Origin: Hungatella effluvii
GTDB lineage: Bacteria > Bacillota > Clostridia > Lachnospirales > Lachnospiraceae
Direction of reading: 5' to 3'
Assembly: GCF_003201875.1 (NCBI RefSeq)
Contig: NZ_QJKD01000022.1
Location: 20,980-84,979 of the forward strand
Length of the DNA stretch: 64,000 bases
The notes under the pieces are model-generated. The model saw only the letters and a list, made by a program, of their open reading frames with translations, had not been told where the DNA came from and did not search any database. The translations under genes and the position numbers were made by a program. Shown in pieces: positions 42,303 to 50,167 of this stretch. Numbering within the stretch: position 1 is the stretch's first letter; every line of letters begins with the position of its first letter.

Positions 42303-43742
42303 TTATTCCCCATAGACTTCGTTGATCCGCTTCTCATCCACACCAAAGAACCAGGTCAGAATAAAACCGCCGGCATAAGCCGCAGCCATAGCGATAATAT
42401 ATGGAATCTGCTGTCCCGGTTTTACGATCAGCAGGCCGAACAGCCCCGATACCCCCTGAGATACGGTTCCCAAATGAAACAGCGCGGAGAGAACACCGCC
42501 GACACCGGCGCCTAAACAGGCGGTGATAAAGGACTTTCCAAGTGGAAGCGTTACCGCATACATGAGCGGCTCGCCCACGCCCAGGATACCTACCGGGATC
42601 GAATCGCGGATATAGCCTTTCAGCTTTTTATTCTTTGTCTTAAAGTAGAGAGCCAGGCCTGCGCCTACCTGTCCGCCGCCGGCCATCATCAGGATAGGAA
42701 GAAGGTAGTTGATGCCCTGCGTCGCGCCGGCCGGATCATTTAGCATGGCATGGATCGGCGTCAGCGCCTGATGAAGCCCGACCGCAACCAGTGGAAGGAA
42801 GCCTGCCGAGAGGATATATCCGCCCACAACACCGAGTTTTTCATATACAAATGTCAGCACAGTATAAATACCAGATGTCAGAGCCGCGCCGACCGGCTGT
42901 ATGATCAGAAGAATCACAAGGCCGCCGATGATTAATACGAGCAGTGGACTGATAAACGTATCGATCAGATCAGGCATGATCTTACGGATGTGTTTCTCTA
43001 AGAATGCGAAAAATACGCCTGCGATCAGAGCGGCAAGCATACCGCCTGCGGCCGGATTGAACACATTACCGGTGATCGGCAGAAGGATCTGCGCATCGTT
43101 ATATTTGGCTAAAAGCGGCATCGCTGTATTGGCGATACACATAGCGCCCGCAATTCCTCCCAGGGATGCGGAACCGCCGAATTCTCTTGCGGCATTGTAG
43201 CCGACCAGGATTGGCAAATAGGCAAACAGGGCCCAGCCCATGGTGCGGATGCATTCGTACCACCAGATTCCGCTGAGCGCGCCGCCTGTGGAGACATTGA
43301 CAACATTGCTGATTCCGTTGATTAAACCGGCTGCGATGATGCCCGGAAGGAGCGCCACGAAAATATTGGCAATCTTCTTCAAAAAATTCTGGAGCGGTTT
43401 ATCGTATTTGGCCTTCTGTGCGGCTTTATTTTCCTTAGCCAGATCCTCCACGTTTCCAGCGGTGGAAGCCGGGGCGTCTGAGACTGCGCCCTTGGCCAGT
43501 CCTGTCAGCTTGGAGAACTCCTCCAGCGCCTTATTCACCTTTCCCGGCCCCAGGATAATCTGAAGCGTTTCCGATTCCACGACACCGAGCACGCCTTCCA
43601 CTTTTTTAATTGCTTCGATGTCTACAATGCTTAAATCTCTCACGCTGATGCGCAGACGGGTCATGCACGCGGCATTGCCCAGAATATTGTCTTTTCCGCC
43701 AAGCAGCGAGAGAAGCTTTTCACTCAATTCCCTGTAGTTCAT
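42303..43742 (-). CDS. murP: PTS EIIBC component for N-acetylmuramic acid
   Basis: This permease takes up and phosphorylates MurNAc or MurNAc-GlcNAc. The 479-aa protein has an EIIB domain (about 1-90; phosphorylated Cys26 in AACMTRLRISV), a Glu/Lys linker and an EIIC domain with about ten membrane helices (GLHQALTPIHAMLNDPAGAT; SIPVGILGVGEPLMYAVTLP). No EIIA is fused, so a general EIIA-Glc must serve it. Neighbours murQ and mupG give the substrate. Confidence 0.9.
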   Translation of the reverse strand: MNYRELSEKLLSLLGGKDNILGNAACMTRLRISVRDLSIVDIEAIKKVEGVLGVVESETLQIILGPGKVNKALEEFSKLTGLAKGAVSDAPASTAGNVEDLAKENKAAQKAKYDKPLQNFLKKIANIFVALLPGIIAAGLINGISNVVNVSTGGALSGIWWYECIRTMGWALFAYLPILVGYNAAREFGGSASLGGIAGAMCIANTAMPLLAKYNDAQILLPITGNVFNPAAGGMLAALIAGVFFAFLEKHIRKIMPDLIDTFISPLLVLIIGGLVILLIIQPVGAALTSGIYTVLTFVYEKLGVVGGYILSAGFLPLVAVGLHQALTPIHAMLNDPAGATQGINYLLPILMMAGGGQVGAGLALYFKTKNKKLKGYIRDSIPVGILGVGEPLMYAVTLPLGKSFITACLGAGVGGVLSALFHLGTVSQGVSGLFGLLIVKPGQQIPYIIAMAAAYAGGFILTWFFGVDEKRINEVYGE

Positions 43743-43795
43743 ATGGTCCCTCCTGTTTATAAAATCAGACGTCCTGTCCGATCGTCTATTATGTG

Positions 43796-44686
43796 TTATA
43801 AAGCATTCCTTACATGGCCGCCGGCCGCATCCAGATGCGTTTTCGCGTCCTTCGCGCCGCAGCTCAGCAGGATCATGACAATGGCCGTTTTCACATGACC
43901 GTCAGCCTCTGAAAGAGCGGCTTTCGCCTCTTCTCTCGTACAGCCGGTGGCAGTCATGGTGATATTTTGAGCCCTTACGACCAGCTTCTCGTTGGTCTGC
44001 TGAACATCCACCATGAGATTCTGATATACCTTTCCGAATCCCACCATACTGCCGGTTGATATCATATTCAGAATCATTTTCTGGGCAGTACCAGCCTTCA
44101 GCCTTGTGGAACCGGTCAGGACCTCCGGGCCTGTTACCGGCTCGATAGCAAGCTGTGCGGCCTTTCCTACATCTGACTGCCGGTTGCATGCGATTGCAAC
44201 CGTTTTGCATCCGATGGAATCAGCGTATGCGAGACCATGGATCACATAGGGCGTCCTTCCGCTTGCGGCGAGACCGATCACGATGTCATTTTTGTTGAGA
44301 GCTAAATCCTTTAACTCCTGCACTCCCAGGGTCTGACTGTCCTCCGCGCCTTCCACCGCCTTTACGAACGCCCCTTCACCGCCGGCAATCAGACCAACTA
44401 CCAGATCAGGAGACACTCCAAAGGTGGGCGGACACTCAACGGCATCCAGAACTCCCAGCCTGCCGCTGGTTCCTGCTCCCATGTAAATGATTCTTCCGCC
44501 GCGATTTAAGCTTTCGGTTGCCCATTCGATCGCTGTGGCGATCTCCGGGATAACCTCCTTTACGGCTTTGACGACATTGCCGTCTTCCTCATTCATCACG
44601 GCCGCCAGCTCAGCAGGAGTCATCTGATCTAAATTCATGGTTTTATCATTTCTTGTCTCTGTTGTCAGCTTTGTCAAATCAAGCAT
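43796..44686 (-). CDS. murQ: N-acetylmuramic acid 6-phosphate etherase
   Basis: MurQ splits MurNAc-6-P into GlcNAc-6-P and D-lactate. The 296-aa protein has the SIS domain with the sugar-phosphate motif GAGTSGRLGVLDAVECPPTF and SGRTPYVIHG, plus the C-terminal helical piece with ATGCTREEAKAALSEADGHV. Length and motifs fit throughout. It lies 1 nt after murR. Confidence 0.97.
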   Translation of the reverse strand: MLDLTKLTTETRNDKTMNLDQMTPAELAAVMNEEDGNVVKAVKEVIPEIATAIEWATESLNRGGRIIYMGAGTSGRLGVLDAVECPPTFGVSPDLVVGLIAGGEGAFVKAVEGAEDSQTLGVQELKDLALNKNDIVIGLAASGRTPYVIHGLAYADSIGCKTVAIACNRQSDVGKAAQLAIEPVTGPEVLTGSTRLKAGTAQKMILNMISTGSMVGFGKVYQNLMVDVQQTNEKLVVRAQNITMTATGCTREEAKAALSEADGHVKTAIVMILLSCGAKDAKTHLDAAGGHVRNAL

Positions 44687-44687
44687 T

Positions 44688-45545
44688 CTAATATTCCTCC
44701 AATGGTTTTTGAATGTGTGTTTTTGGAAAACTCCTCATGCAGCTCTCATAATGTTTATTTACATAGGCAACATAGAGGATATCTACCATGTTTAATTGTG
44801 AAATTCTGGACGACATGGCTCCGCTGCGCAGAATCAGCTCCGTAGCAGCCACGGCCAGCACGCAGTCCGCCTCGGCCGCCAGCTTGGAATCAGCGGCCCT
44901 TGTGAGCACGATAATTCTGGCGCCGTTGGCTTTTGCAGCCTTGGCACATGTGATCATCTCCTCCGTCAGTCCGGAATAGCTGATCACGATACCGAGATCG
45001 CCCCTTTTCATGGTTCTCGCGGCCAGCAGCTGAGCGTGCCAGTCGTCGCAGATATTACACAGTTTCTCCACACGTATCAATTTTAAATACAGGTCTCGTG
45101 CAACAAGTAAGGAGGAACCGAGTCCAAACAGCTGGATAATCCTGCTCTCTTCGATCATTTTGACGCAGGTGTCAATAATCTCCGGTTCTACCAGCTTTCT
45201 TGACGTCTCAAGAGACTCGATGTTTTTTCGTGTAACCTTTTGAATAATGTCCTCTGTCGACGGCGTGGGGATGATCTCCTGAACGGATATCTCCCTGCTG
45301 TCCTTAAACAGAGCATTTTCGTATACAAGCGCATGCTGGAAATCGCGGTATCCCGCGCAGCCCAGTTTTCTGCAGAGTCTGATAATGGTCGCCGGCGACG
45401 CATAGGCCAAATCTGCAAACTCGTGTATACTCTTTCCAATCACCATATCCGGATGATTCAAGATGATTGTTACTGCATTCTTTTCCGCTGCGCTTGCCTT
45501 GACCTGATAGTCTTTCAGACGCAGCAGCAATCCTTTTGCTGCCAT
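44688..45545 (-). CDS. murR: MurR/RpiR-family transcriptional regulator
   Basis: This regulator is predicted to sense MurNAc-6-P and control the mur operon. The 285-aa protein has an N-terminal HTH_6 domain (about 1-80; SIHEFADLAYASPATIIRLC, then RKLGCAGYRDFQHAL) and a C-terminal SIS domain (about 115-265; LFGLGSSLLVARDLYLKL, GIVISYSGLTEEMITCAKAA). It is the first gene of its operon and its promoter is covered by a palindrome, so autoregulation is likely. Confidence 0.9.
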   Translation of the reverse strand: MAAKGLLLRLKDYQVKASAAEKNAVTIILNHPDMVIGKSIHEFADLAYASPATIIRLCRKLGCAGYRDFQHALVYENALFKDSREISVQEIIPTPSTEDIIQKVTRKNIESLETSRKLVEPEIIDTCVKMIEESRIIQLFGLGSSLLVARDLYLKLIRVEKLCNICDDWHAQLLAARTMKRGDLGIVISYSGLTEEMITCAKAAKANGARIIVLTRAADSKLAAEADCVLAVAATELILRSGAMSSRISQLNMVDILYVAYVNKHYESCMRSFPKTHIQKPLEEY

Positions 45546-45563
45546 ATTTCCTACCTCTCCTTC

Positions 45564-45591
45564 ATCATAGCATATGAAATAATTGTGTCAA
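45564..45591 (-). promoter_or_regulatory. Sigma-A promoter of the mur operon
   Basis: On the minus strand, TTGACA (45586-45591), 16 nt, TATGAT (45564-45569). The leader before murR is short, about a dozen nucleotides. Confidence 0.65.
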
Positions 45592-45595
45592 TTAT
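45579..45595. promoter_or_regulatory. Palindromic operator candidate over the mur -35 box
   Basis: ATAATTGTGTCAATTAT is a perfect 7-bp inverted repeat around three bases and it overlaps the -35 hexamer. This position suits a repressor such as the MurR/RpiR protein encoded immediately downstream. The binding protein is inferred. Confidence 0.6.
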
Positions 45596-45713
45596 ACGGG
45601 GTTGTTATGAAATTTTATTGCATATTATGATTGGTTTTCTGTGAGATTTCAATGAAAAGTTTCGGATTTTTAAGAAATGTAAAAAAGAATTCTGCTTGCT
45701 TATAAAACAAATA

Positions 45714-45747
45714 GACCGGACTCCTGCATAACTGCAGGCCTCCGGTC
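45714..45747 (-). terminator. Terminator of the tRNA cluster
   Basis: A 15-bp stem with a short internal mismatch (GACCGGaggCCTGCA with TGCAGGagtCCGGTC), 4-nt loop and TATTTGTTTT on the minus strand, 14 nt after tRNA-Gly(GCC). Confidence 0.9.
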
Positions 45748-45760
45748 ACCAAATAAAAAG

Positions 45761-45832
45761 AGCGCGAGACGGGGATCGAACCCGCGACCCCAACCTTGGC
45801 AAGGTTGTACTCCACCACTGAGCCACTCGCGC
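45761..45832 (-). tRNA. tRNA-Gly (anticodon GCC)
   Basis: The minus strand folds as a full cloverleaf: acceptor GCGCGAG/CTCGCGC, D arm GCTC...GAGT-type, anticodon loop TTGCCAA, T loop GTTCGAT, discriminator U. CCA is not encoded. Confidence 0.95.
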
Positions 45833-45914
45833 ATAAACGATAAAACAAAGTATGAACTTTTTCGTAAAAGCATTATAACATACATCTCATGAAAATGCAA
45901 CAGAAATTTTCTAA

Positions 45915-45985
45915 AGCGGGTGATGGGAATCGAACCCACGTATCTAGCTTGGAAGGCTAGTGTTCTACCATTGAACTACACCCGC
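45915..45985 (-). tRNA. tRNA-Gly (anticodon TCC)
   Basis: The minus strand has acceptor GCGGGTG/CACCCGC, anticodon stem CTAGC/GCTAG around loop CTTCCAA, and T loop GTTCGATT; discriminator U. CCA is not encoded. Confidence 0.95.
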
Positions 45986-46030
45986 AAAGGAAATTCCAAA
46001 AGCATTTCAAATGTACTCTCGCGAGCACAA

Positions 46031-46103
<73 letters not shown>

Positions 46104-46174
46104 AGACATGCGATGTCCTGTGCGTAATCGGAATCAGTTTGAAGCAGCAGCTCCTCTCACTCACAACATGAATA

Positions 46175-46203
46175 AGTTTACAGGATTTCCCTTCATTTGT
46201 CAA
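46175..46203 (-). promoter_or_regulatory. Sigma-A promoter of the tRNA cluster
   Basis: On the minus strand, TTGACA (46198-46203), 17 nt, TAAACT (46175-46180), about 65 nt before mature tRNA-Phe. It drives tRNA-Phe, Gly(TCC) and Gly(GCC) up to the terminator at 45714-45747. Confidence 0.8.
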
Positions 46204-46250
46204 TATAAATTTCATTTATTTTCTCGAAATCATTTTCATGAAACCGCATA

Positions 46251-48098
46251 TCACAGTTCTCCGTCGAGCACCATTTCAAACTGATCTATCGGCATCGGCT
46301 TATAGAATGCGAAGCCCTGAATCAGGTCACAGCCTGCGGATTTTAAGAAATCTATCTGCTCCTGACGCTCCACTCCCTCGGCTACCGTGCTGATATTCAG
46401 TTCTTTCACCATGTCGATAATATATTTCAGAATCGTATGTTCCCGGTTCACGTCCAGGCTCACTCGGAAAAATCCCCCATCCAGCTTCAGCACATCGATA
46501 GGAAGATCTTTTAGAAGCCCCAGAGACGAGTAGCCGGTGCCAAAATCGTCAAGGGAACACAGAAATCCGTTGTCGTGCAGCGCTCTCACCACCTGCATCA
46601 GATACTCCTCGTGCTCAAACGCGGCCGACTCCGTCAGTTCAATCTCCAGCAGCTCGTCAGGAATCCCGTACTGCTTCTTGATGCTGGTGTAGACTGAGAT
46701 AAAATCCGGGTTATAAAACTGTATTTTAGACACGTTGACGGAGACCGGCACCACGACCAGCCCTTTCTCCATGCGTTCATGCAGCCATATACACACCTTT
46801 TCGAAGACGTAACGATCCACTTTACCGATAAAGTGGTTCTTTTCGAGCACCGGAATAAAGAGCCCCGGGGAGAGCAGGCCATTACCCGGAACCGCCCATC
46901 GCACCAGCGCCTCCGCGCCTCTCACGACGCCGTCCTCCACGCCTACCTTGGGCTGCATATAGACGACGAACTCCTCATTATCCAGACCTTCCTGCATGCG
47001 GTCCTTCACCTTCATCTCCTCGATCAGCTTCTGCCGGATCTCATCGCCGTAGAACGCATAGTGCTTTCCCGGTTTGTTCTTGACTTCCTTCTGGGCGAAA
47101 TTGGCCCGGTTGACCATCATCACCGCCTCCGGCTCTTCCACCAGATCTTCCGCACAGCAGATTCCGCATGCGATGGTCATCATGTGGCGGTTCGACTTGA
47201 CAAGAGCGGAATTTAAGAACTCTTCATCAACCTGCTTCTGTGTCCTGAGCAGTTCTTCCCGGTTCTCGTAACGGCGCAGGAGTACGAACCGGTCCGCCAC
47301 GTCGCGGCCCAGCAGTTCCCCTTCCTTCAGACGGCTCATGAGCAGCCGCGCGTAGCTTTTCAGCAGTTCATCCCCGTACGAGTATCCAAATACGTCGTTT
47401 ACATACTTGAAATTTTCGAAATCAATATAGAGAACCGCGAATCTGGCATCGGTTTTCCGTTCCAGGATGCAGTTTACCTCGGAGTAAAACTTCTCCGTAT
47501 GGTACGCCCCGGTCAGCTCATCTCTGGACGCCAGATCCTCCAGCTTTTCGTTGGTATCCTTTAATTGAAAGAATTTTCTTATGTAAAAATACATGGCAAT
47601 TGCAAACGCGATGGCGCTGACCAGCGCTGTTGCCGAAATCATGCGCACCGTCCTTCCCGCCATGTCACTGGAATACTGCTCAATGGTAAAAACCGTGTTG
47701 TTGGCTATCTCAAACAGCCTCTCACTGGAATCGATCAGAAGGTCTGCACTCTCTCCCCGCCTCACCGCATCGATCTCTCCCCTCACAGTCTCCCACTGCC
47801 CCTTCAGCAGCCTTAAATTCATCTGATACAGCCTGCTGTCGGCAGAGACCAGGCCATACACTCCTTTTCCGGTCACCAGCTCGTCCAGGATATCTTCCAC
47901 ATACCCGATCAGATCATCGTCGGGGCGGCCGTTCGTCTCCAGCTTCACCACCCGCTGGGAAGCTCCCCTCACGATTCCCACATAATTAATCAGCTTCCCA
48001 TAGTCCCGAATATCCGAAATCCGCTTAATCGAGACGGCGCTGATCGCCACGAGCAGGCCTAACAGCAGCGGAAACAGTATTCTTAAATGTTTTTTCAT
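46251..48098 (-). CDS. Membrane-bound cyclic-di-GMP phosphodiesterase with degenerate GGDEF and intact EAL
   Basis: The 615-aa protein has a membrane helix (about 7-24), an extracytoplasmic helical sensor (about 28-150), a second helix (about 151-173), a GGDEF-fold domain (about 185-350) and an EAL domain (about 365-610). The cyclase site reads VADRF (267-271) where GGDEF belongs, so synthesis is not expected; it may bind GTP or act as a regulator. The EAL site looks intact (Glu396 in GAEALVR, ELTESA, DDFGTGYSSLG, GVERQEQ), so the protein should break down c-di-GMP. It lies 22 nt after the DUF1848 gene and is probably transcribed with it. Confidence 0.9.
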   Translation of the reverse strand: MKKHLRILFPLLLGLLVAISAVSIKRISDIRDYGKLINYVGIVRGASQRVVKLETNGRPDDDLIGYVEDILDELVTGKGVYGLVSADSRLYQMNLRLLKGQWETVRGEIDAVRRGESADLLIDSSERLFEIANNTVFTIEQYSSDMAGRTVRMISATALVSAIAFAIAMYFYIRKFFQLKDTNEKLEDLASRDELTGAYHTEKFYSEVNCILERKTDARFAVLYIDFENFKYVNDVFGYSYGDELLKSYARLLMSRLKEGELLGRDVADRFVLLRRYENREELLRTQKQVDEEFLNSALVKSNRHMMTIACGICCAEDLVEEPEAVMMVNRANFAQKEVKNKPGKHYAFYGDEIRQKLIEEMKVKDRMQEGLDNEEFVVYMQPKVGVEDGVVRGAEALVRWAVPGNGLLSPGLFIPVLEKNHFIGKVDRYVFEKVCIWLHERMEKGLVVVPVSVNVSKIQFYNPDFISVYTSIKKQYGIPDELLEIELTESAAFEHEEYLMQVVRALHDNGFLCSLDDFGTGYSSLGLLKDLPIDVLKLDGGFFRVSLDVNREHTILKYIIDMVKELNISTVAEGVERQEQIDFLKSAGCDLIQGFAFYKPMPIDQFEMVLDGEL

Positions 48099-48120
48099 TG
48101 GTATCCCCCTGATCAGGTTT

Positions 48121-49041
48121 TTATTCTCCGGTCAGAATCCGGCTCATCCTGCGCACCGTGATCCGATCCCCTTCTTCCACCCTGCCGCAGAGCAGCGGTG
48201 AATGCACATCATACTCTGCTCTGCGCCTCATAACAGCGCCCTCGCTGTCATTGGCGTAGCAGTATTTGCAGCCGCACAGGCAGGTATCGTACGCCCCCGT
48301 TTCCACGCTCTCCACGCACCCGCACTCCGGCCTCTGGTTTTTGTCTTTCCTGACACGAATCGGAACGCCCATAATGCGTTCAATCATCGCCGGATCGACA
48401 CAGCTTCCATGGCGGACTCCCACTTCGCTTAAATCCAAGGACTCCGCGCAGCTCTCCACCGTCATGCCATACTTCTCCGCCGTCTTTACGAATGTCTCGC
48501 CTGTTCGTCTCATGGTCTCTTCATCCGGCGTATTCAGAGGGATCCCCCTCATGTTGCGTTTCGTCTTCCCATAGCAGTCCAGAAAGCTGATGACCACCTT
48601 ATCCGTACAGCCGCAGATTCCTTCTGCAATCGCTTCAAACGCACGGAAATGGTACTCCGCCGGGTATCTCTCATTGAAAAGCACCGGATCGTACCGCCAC
48701 ACCATGCGGTCCCGTCCAGCCGTTTCCGCAGTTTCGCGGAAGATACGGATCAGCTCGTGTTTGTCCGGAAGCCCCGGTTCTATGTCACGGCCGTATCCGG
48801 TCAGTGTAAACTGTATGTAATACGGGATTTCTCCCAGTTCTCCGATCCGTCTCATCATGGGGGCCGGATTCTTCGTCCAGAACACCACTAAATCCACCAG
48901 GTCGGGAGAGAGCATGATCTTGCTGACCTGGTGGCTGTTCATCGGATTCTTCACATAGAGAAATCCCTCTTTCATTCTATTGAAAAACCAGTCTGAATAA
49001 TACTGTGGAATATCCGTCCTTCTGCTCACACTCAGTATCAT
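48121..49041 (-). CDS. DUF1848 protein with C-terminal radical-SAM-like cysteine cluster
   Basis: This 306-aa protein matches the DUF1848 family: it starts MILSVSRRTDIPQYYSDWFF and contains VVFWTKNPAPMMRR, TGYGRDIEPG and VWRYDPVLFN. Near the C-terminus is a Cys-rich stretch, CGC (240-242), then CLCGCKYCYA with the CxxxCxxC spacing of a 4Fe-4S site (Cys254, 258, 261). In the family this is thought to bind an Fe-S cluster, placed at the opposite end from classical radical SAM enzymes. Substrate and role are unknown. It precedes the EAL gene by 22 nt. Confidence 0.85.
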   Translation of the reverse strand: MILSVSRRTDIPQYYSDWFFNRMKEGFLYVKNPMNSHQVSKIMLSPDLVDLVVFWTKNPAPMMRRIGELGEIPYYIQFTLTGYGRDIEPGLPDKHELIRIFRETAETAGRDRMVWRYDPVLFNERYPAEYHFRAFEAIAEGICGCTDKVVISFLDCYGKTKRNMRGIPLNTPDEETMRRTGETFVKTAEKYGMTVESCAESLDLSEVGVRHGSCVDPAMIERIMGVPIRVRKDKNQRPECGCVESVETGAYDTCLCGCKYCYANDSEGAVMRRRAEYDVHSPLLCGRVEEGDRITVRRMSRILTGE

Positions 49042-49083
49042 GGCTGCGCTCCGTTTCTCTCAGGCTAAAGCCATTATACCCCA

Positions 49084-49521
49084 TCAGAGAGCCTCCTTCA
49101 ACCGTTCCACATTATTCTCCTCAAATTTAAGAAGCCGCTTCATCAGAGCCGTCACTTCCTTTTCCGCCTCTTTCTCATACTGATTGATCCGCTTGACCGC
49201 ATCAATAATTCCCATATTGCTGCCCTGAATCAGCATTTCCGCAATATGAGAGGAAGACTTATCCATCAGGGTCTTCATATCAATCATCAGGTAGGCCATG
49301 ATTTTTTCCAGGGCGCCGATTCCCTTCTCATCGTAGCCATGGCGGTTCAAAAGCTTTTTCGCTTCCTCATGAATCTGCTCGTACTCCTTAAGCTGTGCCT
49401 CAATCCGTTTCTTAAACGCCTCATTATCAATCATAGGAATCAGCTGATTTAAGGTCTCGACACCCATCTGGGAATTTTGATAAATAAAATTAAGCATTTC
49501 CGCGTCTGCGCTCATATCCAA
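49084..49521 (-). CDS. Small helical-bundle protein (ferritin-like/DUF2383-like), function unknown
   Basis: This 145-aa protein is almost fully alpha-helical with four predicted helices (for example AFKKRIEAQLKEYEQIHEEA and GIGALEKIMAYLMIDMKTLM). The arrangement resembles ferritin-like/DUF2383 proteins of Clostridia, but the metal-ligand pattern of rubrerythrin is not evident. AGAGG lies before the ATG. It is divergent from the superoxide reductase gene, which may hint at an oxygen-stress link (inference). Confidence 0.6.
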   Translation of the reverse strand: MDMSADAEMLNFIYQNSQMGVETLNQLIPMIDNEAFKKRIEAQLKEYEQIHEEAKKLLNRHGYDEKGIGALEKIMAYLMIDMKTLMDKSSSHIAEMLIQGSNMGIIDAVKRINQYEKEAEKEVTALMKRLLKFEENNVERLKEAL

Positions 49522-49712
49522 TACCTCTTTTCATATTATTATAGATTTCCATCATAGTATTGGGTAAAATGCGGCAATTCATTCTCCGGACAGCGGCGCA
49601 GAACGGAAAAAGCTTTTCAGCTTTATGTATAAAAGGAAGGCAATCCAGGGAAAATAATGGAGTATCCGCAGCAGACAACCTTAAACAATTATCACTATGA
49701 CTGGAGGATTCT

Positions 49713-50105
49713 ATGAATAAACAGCCTGTATTTTTAACGGACAGAGACCGCCTCGTGGTGCTGGAGGCCATAGCTGGAATGCCTAACGCAGCAGTCCCGG
49801 ACAGCTTAAAACCATTTGAGGTACTGGAGCCCAACACCTCGGAAGGCGCTTCCGAAAAGCACCTCCCCATCATTGAAACCGACGGAAACCACGTGACCGT
49901 AAAGGTCGGAAGCATCTTCCATCCCATGAGCGAGGAACACAACATCGGATGGGTCTGCTTACAGACAAAGGCCGGGGTTATCATGCGGGTGCCCTTAGAT
50001 TCCGCCTGCGAGCCGGTCGCCCACTTTACGCTGGAGGACGGCGATACACCGAAGGCGGCCTACGCCTGGTGTAACCTTCACGGTTTCTGGAAGACCGAGG
50101 CATAA
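49713..50105 (+). CDS. Superoxide reductase (neelaredoxin-type desulfoferrodoxin)
   Basis: It reduces superoxide to hydrogen peroxide without releasing oxygen, a common defence in anaerobes. The 130-aa protein has the Fe(His)4Cys centre: Glu48-Lys49-His50 (SEKHLP), His70 (SIFHPM), His76 (SEEHNI), Cys120 and His123 (AWCNLHGFW). The Lys49 loop is the catalytic one. The N-terminal desulforedoxin domain with four Cys is absent, so this is the one-iron type. A good AGGAGG-like site (TGGAGG) precedes the ATG. No convincing promoter was found in the 190-nt divergent region. Confidence 0.93.
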   Translation: MNKQPVFLTDRDRLVVLEAIAGMPNAAVPDSLKPFEVLEPNTSEGASEKHLPIIETDGNHVTVKVGSIFHPMSEEHNIGWVCLQTKAGVIMRVPLDSACEPVAHFTLEDGDTPKAAYAWCNLHGFWKTEA

Positions 50106-50130
50106 AACCCAAGGGTCTCACCTGTACAGA

Positions 50131-50167
50131 GAAGCATCCCAGACCGTTTCAGGACGCGGGATGCTTC
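50131..50167. terminator. Bidirectional terminator between superoxide reductase and HD-GYP genes
   Basis: A 10-bp perfect stem (GAAGCATCCC with GGGATGCTTC) and 17-nt loop, with TTTTCTG on the plus strand. It overlaps the last codons of the convergent HD-GYP gene. Confidence 0.75.

Noticed and set aside
45700..45939. Open frame across the tRNA-Gly genes
   Set aside because: It runs through a terminator and a complete tRNA gene; chance frame.
49540..49565. PerR-like box (ATATTATTATAGAT) between the helical-bundle and superoxide reductase genes
   Set aside because: The match to the PerR consensus is only partial and AT-rich intergenic DNA gives such matches by chance.
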